In this document: positions 1-11,145 of the stretch, in pieces
Numbering within the stretch: the stretch's first letter is position 1
Layout: each line of letters begins with the position of its first letter
Assembly: GCA_015143295.1 (NCBI GenBank)
Contig: JABCRI010000113.1
Location: forward strand, 62,001-126,000
Length of the DNA stretch: 64,000 nt
Source: Tetracentron sinense
Taxonomy: Eukaryota; Streptophyta; Magnoliopsida; Trochodendrales; Trochodendraceae
Reading direction: 5' to 3'
Notes under the pieces: model-generated
Seen by the model: the letters and a program-made list of their open reading frames with translations, nothing else
Told to the model about the DNA's origin: nothing
Databases searched by the model: none
Program-made: the position numbers and the translations under genes

Positions 1-420
1 CAAGTAGCCCACCCAGAGGGATACTTTAAACCCTAAGCTGCTTGCACTTTATACTTGTCCTCAATCATGATTGACTATCAGGCCAGTCTTACCCAGGTAA
101 GTGCCCATCTAGGGGCATGTAATGAGTCATACTTGTGTTTGTAATAAAACACATCCGACCCTATGTCCTGACATAGCATATGGGGTCCAAATCCCAGGCA
201 AACAGGTCTTTACAAGACTTATCCCCAGTAATATTGACCTGATAGTTTCCCAATAACCCGGTTAAAGCAGGTCGAACCTCTGTCCGACTGCCCTATCAGT
301 TCACATGTGCCCTGTCACACCCCATCAAAACAAAAAAATAAAAAATACAATCATCATCATTAGCATCTTTGCATTTGCATACACAATATACTTACACAGA
401 GTTTGTCTTTGTCCAGGTAG
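1..420 (+). other. Leader of Tat-like element A, non-coding
   Basis: No credible reading frame. The stretch lies directly upstream of the PMD-like ORF and is AT-rich towards its end. It carries a strong donor-like CAG|GTAAGT at 94-102 and a pyrimidine-rich acceptor-like TTTGTCTTTGTCCAG ending at 416. I read it as 5' untranslated sequence of the outer element, whose LTR lies outside the window. Confidence 0.45.
97..416 (+). other. Possible 5'-UTR intron of element A
   Basis: The donor is CAG|GTAAGTG and the acceptor TGTCCAG|GTAG, 320 bp apart, and the acceptor sits just before the first ATG (421) of the PMD-like ORF. An in-frame TAG directly precedes that ATG, so a removed intron would be purely untranslated. 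This is inferred from splice-site shape only. Confidence 0.3.
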
Positions 421-870
421 ATGGTAGGACCTTTAGGGATTGTTAAATCAATTGGTCAACTATCACGACCTGCGCATTTGACCTCTCAGGTGGTATGTGA
501 TGACAACCTCCAAAAAACAATTGAAGCTCTCACTCCTAGTCAGCTTTTTATTTGGGCTCAGCATTACAAAATGAGGTTCATCTTAGACTTATCCATGGTT
601 AAACCAAATTGGGGCCTCATAAATGCCGATATCCAGTGTTGGAACCCATCATACATGGTGTTCCATTTTGGTAAGAACGAACTATATCCAATATTGAAAG
701 AAATGCAGTGCATTCTGGGCTTAACCATGGTTGGTGAAGTCATAGTACCACGCTACAAGACAATATACAAGGCAGACCTCTCAAGGTTTTTGCATATCAA
801 GTCTGGTTGCTTGCAGCACGGTCCTAATGGCTCTTACAATCGGATACCCGTAAGCTATCTTGAGGATCAG
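421..870 (+). pseudogene. PMD/DUF7745-like upstream ORF of element A, 5' part
   Basis: 150 uninterrupted codons starting at ATG 421. The text (LTPSQLFIWAQHY, then a Trp-rich stretch, then FHFGKNELYPILKEMQCILGL) resembles the plant mobile domain / DUF7745 class of proteins, which occur both as plant host proteins (MAIN/MAIL type) and inside plant Ty3/gypsy and Mutator elements. It sits in the sense orientation upstream of a Tat-type gag. The frame is cut by the Athila insertion: codon 150 ends exactly at 870, the last base of the target-site duplication, and the same frame resumes at 15,533. The function in retrotransposons is unknown. The family call is by pattern memory, not by a search. Confidence 0.6.
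866..870. repeat. Target-site duplication ATCAG (left of Athila element)
   Basis: ATCAG directly precedes the TG of the left LTR and is repeated exactly at 15,528-15,532 after the CA of the right LTR, the 5-bp duplication expected for Ty3/gypsy insertion. Confidence 0.92.
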
Positions 871-2347
871 TGAAACAAGGCTTTTCCGTCACCTAGAATC
901 ACCCTATTTCACAATATTTTTCTTGAATCCGATTCTTTAAATTCCTAGAAAATGCAATGCATAATGGTAAGTCGGATGTCGATTCCTCACTCAGGTTAGT
1001 TAGGTTAGTGCAAAATAAAAGAAATAAAACATGGGATGCTTAGAGAAAGATGGAGAGATGAGAAAAGTGGAGTTGATTTCAAAAAAAAATAATTTGGGAA
1101 GAGGTATTAAGATCTACTAATTACCATGAAACAAATAGCTTGAAACATATTAATAAAAGACGTAGAAACATAAAATAACAATGATGAAAGGAAATTTATC
1201 ATTAAAATTAAAAATACCACTTAGAAAGCTTGCACTAGAAATAATGCAAGAACATCTAAAAGAAAGAAACAGGTTGTAAATCCAAGAGTGAGAGGAGCGT
1301 TGCCATGGTGATCTTCACTTTCTCTAATGCAAGAGATGCTTCTGTAAACCGAACACCAAAGGGAGAAGTGAGAGAGAATGTAAGGTTAGAACTCAAGATG
1401 AGAAAATAAAAAGAGAAGAAAAGGTGAGAAGTGAGATAGAGAGAGAGAAAAGAGAGGTGTGTGGTATGGCCACCACAAAGAGATGTGAGGAGAGATGAAG
1501 GTCCTAGGTCTTGGAACTCTTTTTTAGGTTAAGGAGAGAGAGAGAGGTGAGAATGAGAAAAGAGGGGGGGGGGGAGCTGTTATGGATGTGAGGTATTGGT
1601 GGAAGAGACAGAGATATATATAGAGGGAAGCTAGGGTTTGGAGTAGATTAGGGTTTAGCATAGTGGAAGGCTAGGGTTTAGAAAATGAGAGAGAGATTTG
1701 AGGTGCAGCCACTACTCTCTTTAGATATTAGGATTTGCTAAGAGATAAAATAAAGTGGTTAGGGTTTTGGGAGAATGAGGTGGCAGCTAGTAGAAAATGA
1801 GATTAGTGGCGGCTAGGGTTCTGAAAGGATAGAAAATAAAAGTAAAAGAGAAGCAATAGTCTTGAACACTGGTTTCTCCCATAAGTCTCATCAACTGAGC
1901 AAACTAACACCTTATGTCTGGTCTTGCAGATTTTAATACTTTGGTCTCTCTTCTTGGATACTGACTCTCTACTCTCTTTTTCTTCGTTTTGACTCTGTCT
2001 CATCTCATACTTGACCTGTAACCTACTAGCATAGCCTACTAGCTCTTTAGTCTTTGGTGATAGGCTTTAGTGCTTAATTACGACTTCAGGTTCTTGAGAA
2101 TCATGCAGTCACGGTTCCTGAGACAATTAAAACACGTAATGAGAGTTCATCGAAACAACTTTGTATCTAGATTTTCATGAATGTGTTTAATCCATGCTAA
2201 TATACTATTTTGACCAGAAAAGTACGTTCTATGCAATGGAGAAAACTCTTACCAAGAAAAGTTAATAAAAATGAAGGTTTTACCTAAGAGAGTTCGATAA
2301 GACTTAAAAGAATAATAGTGAAAATAAGCACTTTTAAGAGAATATCA
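871..2347 (-). repeat. Athila 3' LTR (minus-strand element)
   Basis: 1,477 bp, homologous along its whole length to 14,053-15,527. On the element strand it begins TGATATTC and ends CTTGTTTCA. It includes a purine-rich block (about 1,380-1,600, with a run of about ten G at 1,564) and a TATA-like ATATATATA near 1,615. The two LTRs differ by scattered substitutions and small indels. Confidence 0.92.
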
Positions 2348-4419
2348 CAATCCCCAACCAGCATATTGCCAGTCCTTGGCAATTTGTGCTAGAAAATGGA
2401 GCTTGAAAGGGCTTAGCACATGCTACACACTATTTCTCATTATTCAAAGAAAACTTCATTTGTCAAATTATTTCAAGGATGCAACAAAATATTTACAAGT
2501 TAGAATTCAGTCAGTAAGTTGCAGTAAATATACTGATGGACACTTAGCACAAAGAAAAGTTAGATTCAGCGTGTGTGTGTACTCAACATCATCATTATCC
2601 GGCATCAATGATTTTCAGATCACCTCTAAGATTGTATGTCTTGACCTCAATTCTCACTTGTATACCACTCAGAAGTAAATCACTCGGAAATTATTTTATT
2701 TCTTTTCTCTCAAGTTATATGTGGGGAGATATGATGATGAAAACAAGCAAATATCTCACATATATTGTCTAGAAAAGGAGGACATTAGAAAATCAGAAGA
2801 TCTTGTGATAGGAATATCATGTCACTCGGAACGTTAGATCAAACTCTATAGTTTCTCTTTCTCCATTCTCCACATCCTATGATTGTGCTAACCCAGAATC
2901 AAGTAGGACTTTACTAGGTTGTATTGAGGCTTGGGATAAGTTTAGGAAAATAGAGGGATACATGGATTCAAATTTCTGAGAGGATGTCTCGGTATTTTTC
3001 CTGAGGGTATAACACTAGTTTCTTTTACTTTTCCTTCTTTCATCTTTCATATTTTTTTTTGATCTTTTTGAGATTGATCAATTGTTTTTCAGCTTTCTTT
3101 CTATCCATATTTTCTTTTCAGCTTGAACCCACTTAGTTTTTCTTTCTTTTCTTAATTTCTAATTTTCATGGTTCACCCATACCAATTACTCTTTTACCCT
3201 TCTCAGAAGTAGGGTTATGAGTCATACTTCTTAACTGGATTGGGTATTCGGTGAATGGGTTAACAAGAAAAAGTTTTCATTAAAAGCTCAAAAGGGTTTC
3301 CAAAAATGTGGATTTGAGGTAAGCTAAAAAGTCTGAAAGGTTACAAACATGGCCTAAATCACTTTCTAGGGTTGCACTCTCATGTCCTATGTTTTGAATG
3401 GATATAGAGAAAGTTTTTTCGTAATAGTCCAATATTTGATATCATTCCAAGTTTAATGATCAAATCAAGAATTAATGAGATCTTTCAAAGGAATATGTAT
3501 GGGTTGAAAGAAATTGTGAGTCAACTTGTGACTTGGAATTTTTGTATAACCCTCTGAAATGATGAAATGCTCAAAAAGCTCACTGGGTTAGCTCTCCACA
3601 ACTATCTTCTTGGATCTCTAGAGAATCTGAACTTTGGATGACTTTGATGTTGATTTTGTGCAATTTGTGTTGAAACTGAATTTTCTATGTATATTAATCC
3701 ATAGTAGTACTGAACTAAGTGCTAACATGTATTTCAAAAGATGACATCATTTTCAATAAGTAGACTAACAGTTAGTTTTTGTCTCATCATTGTAAAGGTA
3801 CTTGAAAACATTTTTGAAAGTACTAGAAAACTTATTTTTTTTAATAAAAAGAAAATAAGCCTATATATCCTACCCGCAAAACCCAGAGTTCTACCTCTTA
3901 GGCAGCGTACGGGACAGGCCGGAAGCTTTCACAGTCTCTAAAGCTCCAAAGAGTTAGCAAAGATTTTATTTTTTTTTCAAAAGGAAAACATGAGTTTTGG
4001 AAAATACCTACCCCCAAACAAAAGATAGCACCGTCCTCGGTGCTCATGACCAGGACAAAAAGATATGAATGTGGACTACAAGATGCAAAAGTTAAGGAAG
4101 GGTATTACCAGCTTGCTAGAAATTGTACAGTGTTGGGTATCTGATGATCTGCAGAAGTGATGATATCTGTACAACCTGAAAATACTGCAATAAGATATAC
4201 AAAATAAACATACGACTCATGTGACTCTAAGAATCTCAGAATTGCCTTTCCGGCAGTGATAAGTTTAACGTCTTTAGCCAGACACAACGGGGGTACATAA
4301 AAGCACCCTCAAAAAAATTAGAAACACGGAGCTGAGTGAGTCATCAGTCTTCATAGACAGGATCGGTTAGATCAATCTCAACTGTTGGAATGGTTGTTAA
4401 GTCAAGTTCTTGGAACTAT
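2348..4419 (-). other. Athila 3' region between integrase and LTR; no env-like ORF
   Basis: About 2 kb between the end of integrase and the 3' LTR. Athila relatives can carry an env-like ORF here, but every frame on both strands is broken into short pieces, so I see none. A weak polypurine tract (minus strand TTGGGGATTG) abuts the LTR at 2,348-2,357. The rest holds AT-rich, low-complexity DNA only. Confidence 0.6.
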
Positions 4420-5468
4420 TTTAGAAGCTAACCATTAACTTGGAAAGTGGAATTATCCTTTGGATCCTTGATAGTGACAGCCCCATAGGGCTTGACCTCG
4501 GTAACAATGAATAGACCAGACCATCTAGATTTTAATTTCCCAGGAAAGATGTGGAGTCTAGAATTGTACAGAAGTACCTTCTATCTTGGGTGGAACTCTT
4601 TTCTAAGGATGCTCCTATCGTGAATCCTTTTCATTTGTTCTTTATATTCCTTCAACAAACTATAAACATCATTTATTAATTCATCCAACTCATTGAGTTG
4701 CAGTTTCCTCTCATCGCCTACAGAGTCTAAGTCAAAATTTGGCTTTTTAATGGCCCAGAGGGCACAATGCACCAACTCTATAGGGAGGTGGCATGATTTC
4801 CCAAAAACCAATCGATACGGAGAGATGTCCAAAGTAGTATTGAAGGCGGTACGGTAGGCCCAAAGAGAGACAGTAAGATGAGTGGACCATTCTTTACGAG
4901 TAGTATTGACTGTTTTCTCAAGGATTTACTTTACCTGACTGTTCGAGACTTCTACCTGACCACTCGTTTGAGGATGATAAGCAAGGGTGACTTTGTGGGT
5001 GACCTCGTACTTTTCCAGAAGTTGCTCAAAGATTTTACTGCAGAAATGTTTCCTCCCATCACTGATAATAGCTTTGGGGGCTCTAAATCGAGTGAAGATG
5101 TACTCTTTAAGATATTTGACCACAACTCTATGGTCATTGGTTTTTGTGGGAATTGCCTCTATCCATTTAGAGACATAATCAACCGTAAGGAGAATATACT
5201 GGAAACCATGTGAGAGAGGAAATGGTCCCATAAAGTCGATGCCCCAAATATCAAAAATCTCATCAACCTAAATAGGTGTGAGGGGCATCATATTTCTCTG
5301 AGAAATTCTGCCTAGATGTTGACAATTCGGGCAGGCCTTGGAGTAGATATGCGCATCTCGAAAGAGAGATGGCCAGTAGAATCCGTACTGTAGAACTTTC
5401 TCAGCAGTCTTTTTAGTGCTGAAATGACCATCACAGGGTTGATCATGACAGGAGGAGAGAATATTCAA
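4420..5468 (-). pseudogene. pol: Athila integrase (zinc finger, core, C-terminal domain), broken
   Basis: Three blocks in one minus-strand frame. 5,268-5,468 has the HHCC zinc finger (HDQPCDGHF, then ACPNCQHLG). 4,926-5,231 has the catalytic core with D-Y-V-SKWIEA and ISDGRKHF. 4,581-4,832 follows with [14 protein letters not shown] and the linker, and text to about 4,420 matches the C-terminal LKSRWSG...YGAVTIKD region. Stops separate the blocks (for example just before 5,268). It would insert element cDNA into the genome as a multimer with Gag-Pol products. There is no chromodomain, as expected for Athila. Inactive. Confidence 0.82.
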
Positions 5469-5501
5469 TTGTTCAGACTCGGGGACACACAGACGAAGGA
5501 G

Positions 5502-6245
5502 CTAGTCTGGATAATACTTATAAAGATAAGTGTCGTCCCACGAGTAATTCTTCACCCTAGCCAAGGATTGATGTTTATCTTGTTTGAACCAGTAGGAAGG
5601 AATGGCTTCAGTCATGAGGTAGTTGACAATGTTAGCATACCATGGAGATTCCGAGATCGCGAACAGTTGTTCATCAGGAAATGTCTCATGGATGGGTAGA
5701 GGTTCAGAAATGAACTCTACAGTCAGTCGAGATAAATGGTCAATGACCACATTCTCAGTTCCTTTCTTGTCCCGAATTTCTAGATCAAACTCTCGTAATA
5801 AAAGAATCCAACGAGTCAGTCTGGGTTTGGTATCCTTCTTGGAAAGAAGATAGTGCAGCGCTGCATGATCTGAGTAGACTATGACTTTAATGTCAAGTAA
5901 ATAAGATCTGAATTTATCCAAGGTAAACACCACAGCCAAGAACTCTTTCTCTATGGTGGAATAATTTTGTGGTGCTGAATTTAAAGTTTTGCTAGCATAG
6001 TATATGACATGTGGTAGCTTGTTGACTCTCTGCCCTAGAACTGTACCTAAGGCATAATCAGAGGCATCGTACATCACTTCGAACGGAAGGGTCCAATCGG
6101 GAGGACGAATGATAGGAGCAGAGGTGAGCTCAAATTTGAGGTGTTCAAATGCAGTCATACACTCGGTGTTGAAGTCAAAAGGGCTATCCTTAGCCAAGAG
6201 ACTACATAGGGGATGAGTGATTTGAGAAAAATCCTTGATAAATCT
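5502..6245 (-). pseudogene. pol: Athila RNase H domain
   Basis: 231 codons open on the minus strand (5,502-6,197), with a stop just upstream separating it from RT. Diagnostic text: [19 protein letters not shown] (first catalytic Asp), [12 protein letters not shown] (Glu), [11 protein letters not shown] (Asp) and VIDHLSRL (fourth Asp). It would degrade the RNA strand of the RNA-DNA hybrid during reverse transcription. It is the longest intact block of this element and is in the same frame as integrase. Confidence 0.85.
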
Positions 6246-7354
6246 CTAATAAAAACTAGCATGTCCTAGGAAAGATCGAATGTCATGAACAGACTTAGGG
6301 AGTGGTAGAGTAGAGATAACATCGATCTTTGCCTTATCAACCTCGATCCCTTGATTGGATATCACATGGCCCAAAACTATGCCTTTCTCACCATGAAGTG
6401 GCATTTCTCCCAATTTAGGACAAGGTGTTTGTCTTGACACCGCTCTAAGACTAGACTGAGATGATGGAGACAATCATCAAAAGATGATCCAAAGACAGAG
6501 AATTCATCCATAAAGACTTCAAGAAATCACTTCACCATGTTACTAAAAATGCTCATCATGCACCTTTGAAAAGTTGTTGGTGCATTGCAAAGGCCAAATG
6601 GCATGCGACAACGGGCAAAAGTGCCAAAAGGACAGGTGAAAGTTGTTTTCTCATGGTCCTCAGGGGCGATGGGTATTTGATTGTACCCTGAGTATCCATC
6701 TAAGAAACAGTAGAAGGAGTGACTAGCCAGTTTTTCCAACATCTGATCAATAAAGGGCTACGGAAAATGGTCTTTCCTAGTGTTGGTGTTGAGTTTTTTG
6801 TAATCAATACAGACTCTCCAACCTTTCTCTAGTCGTTGGGTGACAATTTCTTTCTTCTCATTTTCCACTACTTTGAATCCTACTTTCTTGGGCACAACAT
6901 GGATAGGACTAACCCATTTGCTGTATGAGATTAGATAGATGATTTCTACATCTAGCAATTTAAGGATTTCATCCCTGAAAACTTCCTTCAGAATAGGATT
7001 TAGCCTCATTTGAGGCTCCCTAGAAGTCCTGGAAACATCTTCCAGATAGATATGGTGTTGGCACATAGAGAGGTTTATCCCACAAATGTCATCAATCATC
7101 CAGCCAATGGTGGTCTTGTGCTTTTTCAAGAGCTTTAGAAGTTGCTCTCTTTGGAATTCTAAGAGAGTGGATGCGATGATGATGGGATAAGTTTCCTCCG
7201 GGCCAAGGTATGCATATGTGAGCTCGGAAGGAAGAGGCTTCATTTTAAGCTTAGGCACTGAGGCATCAATGGATACAGAGAGGATGGAAGGTGGTTCTTT
7301 ATCCAACGTGATCAAGGGCTCAAACTCATTGAGTAGAGTAGGAGTAGATATCAA
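6246..7354 (-). pseudogene. pol: Athila reverse transcriptase, frameshifted, active-site Asp lost
   Basis: N-terminal fingers at 6,758-7,354 (WVSPIHVVPKK, WRVCIDYKKLN), palm at 6,527-6,742 (SFYCFLDGYSGYNQI, CPFGTFARCRMPFGL), thumb side at 6,246-6,473 (GIVLGHVISNQGIEVDKAKI). The block changes frame near 6,475-6,530, and stops occur around 6,525 and 6,745. The usual FMDD of Athila reads FMDE here (about 6,505-6,516), which should abolish polymerase activity. It is preceded in the same frame by protease. Confidence 0.88.
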
Positions 7355-7471
7355 TAGAGCAGACTCTAAGAGATCATTGACTTCAGAAATGACTGTTTTA
7401 GATTGAAAATCAGCCCTAAAGTGTTTGAGACACTAACAGAGTATGTCTTCAGGAGAGTCCTGAGTTAGACT

Positions 7472-7930
7472 CTAAACAGCACACAATTCTTCAACCATGT
7501 CGATATCGGTAGGTTGGTGCATTAAGCAAAAGATGTTTACCTCTGCCTTGAGGTTGCCGAAAGAGATTGACATGTTTTCATTCCTACACCCTATGTGTGC
7601 ATCAGCAGTGGCTAGGAATCGTCTACCCAAGATGACTGGGATCCTAATATCTAGACAAAGTTCAGTGTCAAGAATGATGAAATCGACTGGATAGTAAAAG
7701 TCTGACACTTTTACAAGGACATCCTCAATGATTCCCCCAAGGATTTTAATTGATTGGTCAGCGAGCTTCAGAGTGACCCTAGTAGGCTTCATATCCTTTA
7801 AGCCTAACTATTGATAGGCAGAGTAAGGCAGTAGTTTCACACTAGCTCCTAAATTGAGTAAGGCGGTGCAGGTGAAATCATTCCCTATTCCGCATGGAAT
7901 GATAGGGCTTCCAGGATCCTTAAATTTTAT
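7472..7930 (-). pseudogene. pol: Athila aspartic protease, catalytic Asp replaced by Asn
   Basis: The minus-strand text TALLNLGASVKLLPYSAY (7,820-7,875) followed by LADQSIKI, EDVLVKVSDFYYPVDF and IPVILGRRFLATADAHI is the Athila protease. The expected D-L-G-A-S reads N-L-G-A-S, removing the catalytic aspartate. A TAG stop at about 7,810 lies between the active-site segment and the flap side. It would have matured Gag-Pol. Continuous frame with the N-terminal half of RT. Confidence 0.85.
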
Positions 7931-8607
7931 AATGTCATTGCGTTGAATGAACGCAGTGGCTTCTCGGCCAAAAAGGCATCCTTAGGAACATGAGTACGCC
8001 GCTTGACAGTGCATAAGTCCTTGAGGAACTTAGCATAGGGTGGAATCTGCTTGATAGCAGTAAGGAACGGGATGTTGATCTATAAGTCTTTGAAGACTTT
8101 CATGATCTCTGAGAATTATTAATCCCGTTTATTCTAGACAAGCCTTTCTAGGAAAGGTGGCTTCAACTTACAAATTGGCTTGTCCATAGCCTGAGGTTTT
8201 TGCATAGAAATAGTAGATTTAGGTGTAGAGGGAGAGGCAGTAGCTTTGGAGTTGGGTTCCTCTAAGCTAGCAGATGGTGCTTTTAATGGCACCGAGCTTG
8301 GTTTCACTCCCATGTCCACAATTCTACCCGAGCGGAGTGTGGTAACAGCTTGGACCTCACCCTAAAAGTTTTGGTTCATAGGTTGTGAACCGAATTCATA
8401 GACTACCTCCTTGGCATTTCCCTTGGGATTAGCAATAGGTTGGCTAGGGAACTTACCTTTTTCTCTCTCAGCCTCTAATTGACCTAGACGTTGCTCTAAG
8501 CATTGGAATGAATGTTCTTGTTGAGTGATAAATTGAGAGAGAAGGTCTTCTAGACTTGGTTTGGGAGTAGAATGTTGAGGTACAGCTAAGGGTAGCTGTT
8601 GCACCAA
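7931..8607 (-). pseudogene. gag: Athila Gag C-terminal / linker region
   Basis: Two minus-strand blocks (8,362-8,607 and 8,134-8,319) plus broken text to 7,931. They contain the Gln/Pro-rich linker (LLSQFITQQEHSFQCLEQRLGQL) and then PPFLERLV and YAKFLKDLCTVKRRTHVPKDA, the standard Athila segment just before protease. Several stops. The block is separated from the rest of gag by the solo LTR inserted at 8,617. Confidence 0.75.
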
Positions 8608-8611
8608 CTCT

Positions 8612-8616
8612 CTATT
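8612..8616. repeat. Target-site duplication CTATT (left of solo LTR)
   Basis: CTATT immediately precedes the TGTAACGACC end and is repeated exactly at 11,141-11,145 after TCTCTACA. Confidence 0.92.
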
Positions 8617-8897
8617 TGTAACGACCCCAAAATCCTACAAGGCTAAAATAAGACTTTGGAATCGTCACATTCCCTTAACCTGCTTAAAATCCATGCATAC
8701 AAGGCTTACTACATGAGTCTCCAAAATGAGGATAGTAAACTTTCAATTTATATAAAACCAAGTCATCCTGCTCAAGTCTATGCTTAACATAACCTCCTAC
8801 AATAAACAATAGTCTAACATCCAACTGTAAAATAATCCAATGAGCAACATCATCTAAAAAGGTCTATTACAAAACTCTTAAACCAAACAAAACATAA

Positions 8898-9013
8898 CTA
8901 GTATGGGTAACTGTCAAAATCCCTGGCTTCCTCCTCGGAAGGCTCACCTTCACCTCCTTCCTCGACGTATGCCTCCTCAATCCACGGCTCCACCGTGTGC
9001 TCTTGCTCTAAAC
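8898..9013 (-). CDS. Conserved acidic micro-ORF of Tekay-type LTR (solo LTR copy)
   Basis: Read on the minus strand from the AG of GGCAG (9,015-9,014), the frame gives LEQEHTVEPWIEEAYVEEG, then a Glu-rich run and RDFDSYPY before the stop at 8,898. The open frame extends upstream to 9,113 without an interruption. The same phase and core (E/K-P-W, acidic, Y, acidic tail ending in D-x-Y/W-P-Y) recur in other LTR families at 48,710, 58,887 and 59,606. Function unknown. Conservation of amino acids over differing third bases favours coding, but no transcript evidence is available. Confidence 0.45.
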
Positions 9014-9052
9014 CTGCCAAGACAAAGTCCGGCTGAGTACAAAAGTACTCGC
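9012..9052 (-). promoter_or_regulatory. Conserved LTR hairpin plus AG acceptor-like module
   Basis: On the minus strand: GAGTACTTTTGTACTC stem-loop, then AGCCG, a short T-rich stretch and TTGGCAGGT. The same order is found in the other Tekay-type LTRs of the window. Confidence 0.5.
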
Positions 9053-9303
9053 GGTGTATATAAAATCCAACCAACAACGTAGTAAACCTGCACTTAGTTA
9101 GAATCATATCCAATAGTGTAATAACATAGTCAGAGTGCGGAAGAACATGTGCTCATACACATCATATCATCACCTTGACTCGTGTACTTGTGAGAACCTT
9201 CGACTTAGAAGACAATATACTTATGAGATGCTTATGCTTATAAGACCACGTGCTTGTGAGATGCTTATGCTTATGCACTTATTCAGATCATACAGTGATG
9301 TGA

Positions 9304-9435
9304 CATGCCGTTCTTGGCGGATACAGACCATGCCTAAGAAATTATAAAATGGACATGCCGTTCTTGGTGGATACGGACCATGCCTAAGAAATCATAAAAT
9401 GGATATGCCGTTCTTGGCGGATACGGACCATGCCA
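9304..9435. repeat. 50-bp tandem repeat, about 2.7 copies
   Basis: CATGCCGTTCTTGGCGGATA recurs at 9,304, 9,354 and 9,404, a 50-bp period, within the transcribed part of the solo LTR. Confidence 0.85.
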
Positions 9436-10331
9436 TGCTTATGCTTATTGAGAATGTCATACGTATGCCATGCTTATGCTTGTGGTCCACATGTGTGACT
9501 TGTGAGACTCTTATCTTAACATACATGTGCATCTGTGCTTAAGTGTCGAAATTAACATTCGAGTTGGTAATTGCTTAGATTCCAATCTCCCACCATGGAA
9601 ACTCCACTATACGGTCCCATACCAAATAGTTAGAGAATTCCCAGTTTGAGAGATTTTCCTTTAAGTTCTTACCTTCCCGACTATCAATTTCCATGCAAGT
9701 AATTAGACATACTTAACAAATAATCATATATACATATCTTATCATGATTCTTAGCACAATTCATAGTCAATTTCTTACAATTCCATAGTAATATATTAGT
9801 ATTTATCCTCTCAAGCATTTTCACAAACACCTTGGGTACGTAAATCATGAACTCATTTCCCTTCCACATTTCAAACATTTCGTCAAACTATAATTCATCC
9901 ATACAACCTAATTACAATCCACATCCACATATTAATCCCATCCTCCATAGTATTTCCCATCCTCCATACATATTCCCATCCTTCATCATTAATCCATATT
10001 CCATCCATGATAGCTTAATTCAATTAAAATTAGGGAAAAACACAGTTAATTTCTATTTCTATCATTTCTATCATATTAACATTCACAAAATATCATAGTA
10101 GGGTGGATTTGGATAGTATATCGACCTTAGGGATCCTGCCCTTGGATCCAAATCGCTCCCAAGATGATTTGGGAAAGCTTTGAGGACGATCTCCAAGCTT
10201 TCCTAGTGATATCCAAGCTATTTCCTTCTTCTCCAAGCAATCTTTCTCCCAAAACCCTAGGTTTTCTCTATCTTTTTGCCAGATTAGGTTAGAACTAGGT
10301 AGAGTACTCTAATACCCCGAAATAGGACCCT

Positions 10332-10339
10332 TATTTATA
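10332..10339 (-). promoter_or_regulatory. TATA box of solo LTR
   Basis: Minus-strand CTATAAATAAGGG. Position relative to the palindrome array matches the TATA box of the full Tekay LTR. Confidence 0.6.
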
Positions 10340-10396
10340 GTCCCAAGGCTTGAGAGCCAAAAGACCTAAAAGCCCTTAATGAAATTCTGTAAAAAC

Positions 10397-10641
10397 ACGA
10401 AAGATCGAGCAATCGGTGGTTATGACCGAGCGATCTGTCGCCTACCGATCGACCGGTGGTTATGACCGAGCGAGCGGTGTTCTTCACCGAGCTCTCGGTC
10501 AAAAACAACCTCTCCGGAAAAATTCTCCATACAAAAAAGTTAACCAGTCGATAGCTACCGATCGATCAGTTGTGGACCGATCGATCGCTAATTCTGACCG
10601 AGCGATCGGTTTTGTACCGAGCGATCCCTAGCGATCGGTGC
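10397..10641 (-). repeat. GATCG palindrome array in U3 of solo LTR
   Basis: About nine imperfect copies of ACCGATCGATCGGT-like words, for example CCGATCGACCGGTGG, GACCGAGCGATCGG and CACCGAGCTCTCGGTC, packed into 245 bp upstream of the TATA box. An equivalent array lies at 47,505-47,691. Confidence 0.8.
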
Positions 10642-11140
10642 TCTGCAGATTTTGACCCGTTTTATTGTTTTGGCCATAACTTTTGACTCGTTCGTCGGAT
10701 TTCAACGATTAAACTTGCGTTGGATTCGTCTTTCGAAAAGGAACATTTCTTGCATTTTAGAATTTCCAAATTCCCTTTCATTTATGGACCAAATTGTCCC
10801 CAAAGTTGACTGATCTACAATTCCATGAGACAAAATATCGGAAAACCCACTTTTGACTTAGCTTAGACTAAAAATATGGAAAAGAATTAAACATGAACCT
10901 CGAAGAGGATTCCAATACCTTTCTATTGGTTCAAGAATCACTCAATTCTAATAAAAAATGCCAAAACTAGAGCTTCCTAAAGTTCAGGGTGTGATATGAC
11001 ATCTCTCCGTTTACAAGTTTGATTAAGCCTTAATCACACTATACCAATTAGATATAAATACATAAACATTAAAACATCACAAGGACTATAATACCCCTAA
11101 TACTTGTAAGAAAGACATGAAAAAGATTCGGGTCTCTACA

Positions 11141-11145
11141 CTATT
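11141..11145. repeat. Target-site duplication CTATT (right of solo LTR)
   Basis: Exact repeat of 8,612-8,616. Confidence 0.92.

Larger units (their letters stand above)
8617..11140 (-). mobile_element. Tekay-type solo LTR inside the Athila gag
   Basis: 2,524 bp, TG...CA, with a perfect 5-bp duplication CTATT on both sides and no internal domain: a solo LTR left by recombination between two LTRs. On the minus strand it starts TGTAGAGACCCG and ends GGGGTCGTTACA, matching the shape of the full Tekay element at 47,284 (TGTAGCACCCCG...GGGTCGCGACA). It shares with that LTR the block around AAACTTGCGTTGGATTCG (plus strand, near 10,710), the GATCG palindrome array, TATAAATA, the hairpin module and the acidic ORF. 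It is younger than the Athila element it sits in. Confidence 0.92.

Noticed and set aside
2348..4419. Env-like ORF expected in some Athila elements
   Set aside because: No frame longer than about 100 codons and no signal peptide or membrane segment pattern.
4581..8607. Endogenous plant pararetrovirus
   Set aside because: LTRs, integrase and duplications are present, and no movement or coat protein is seen; these are Ty3/gypsy elements.
8898..9113. Full 71-codon ORF including the part before the hairpin as one conserved gene
   Set aside because: Only the part after the AG site is conserved in other LTRs; the upstream residues are not.
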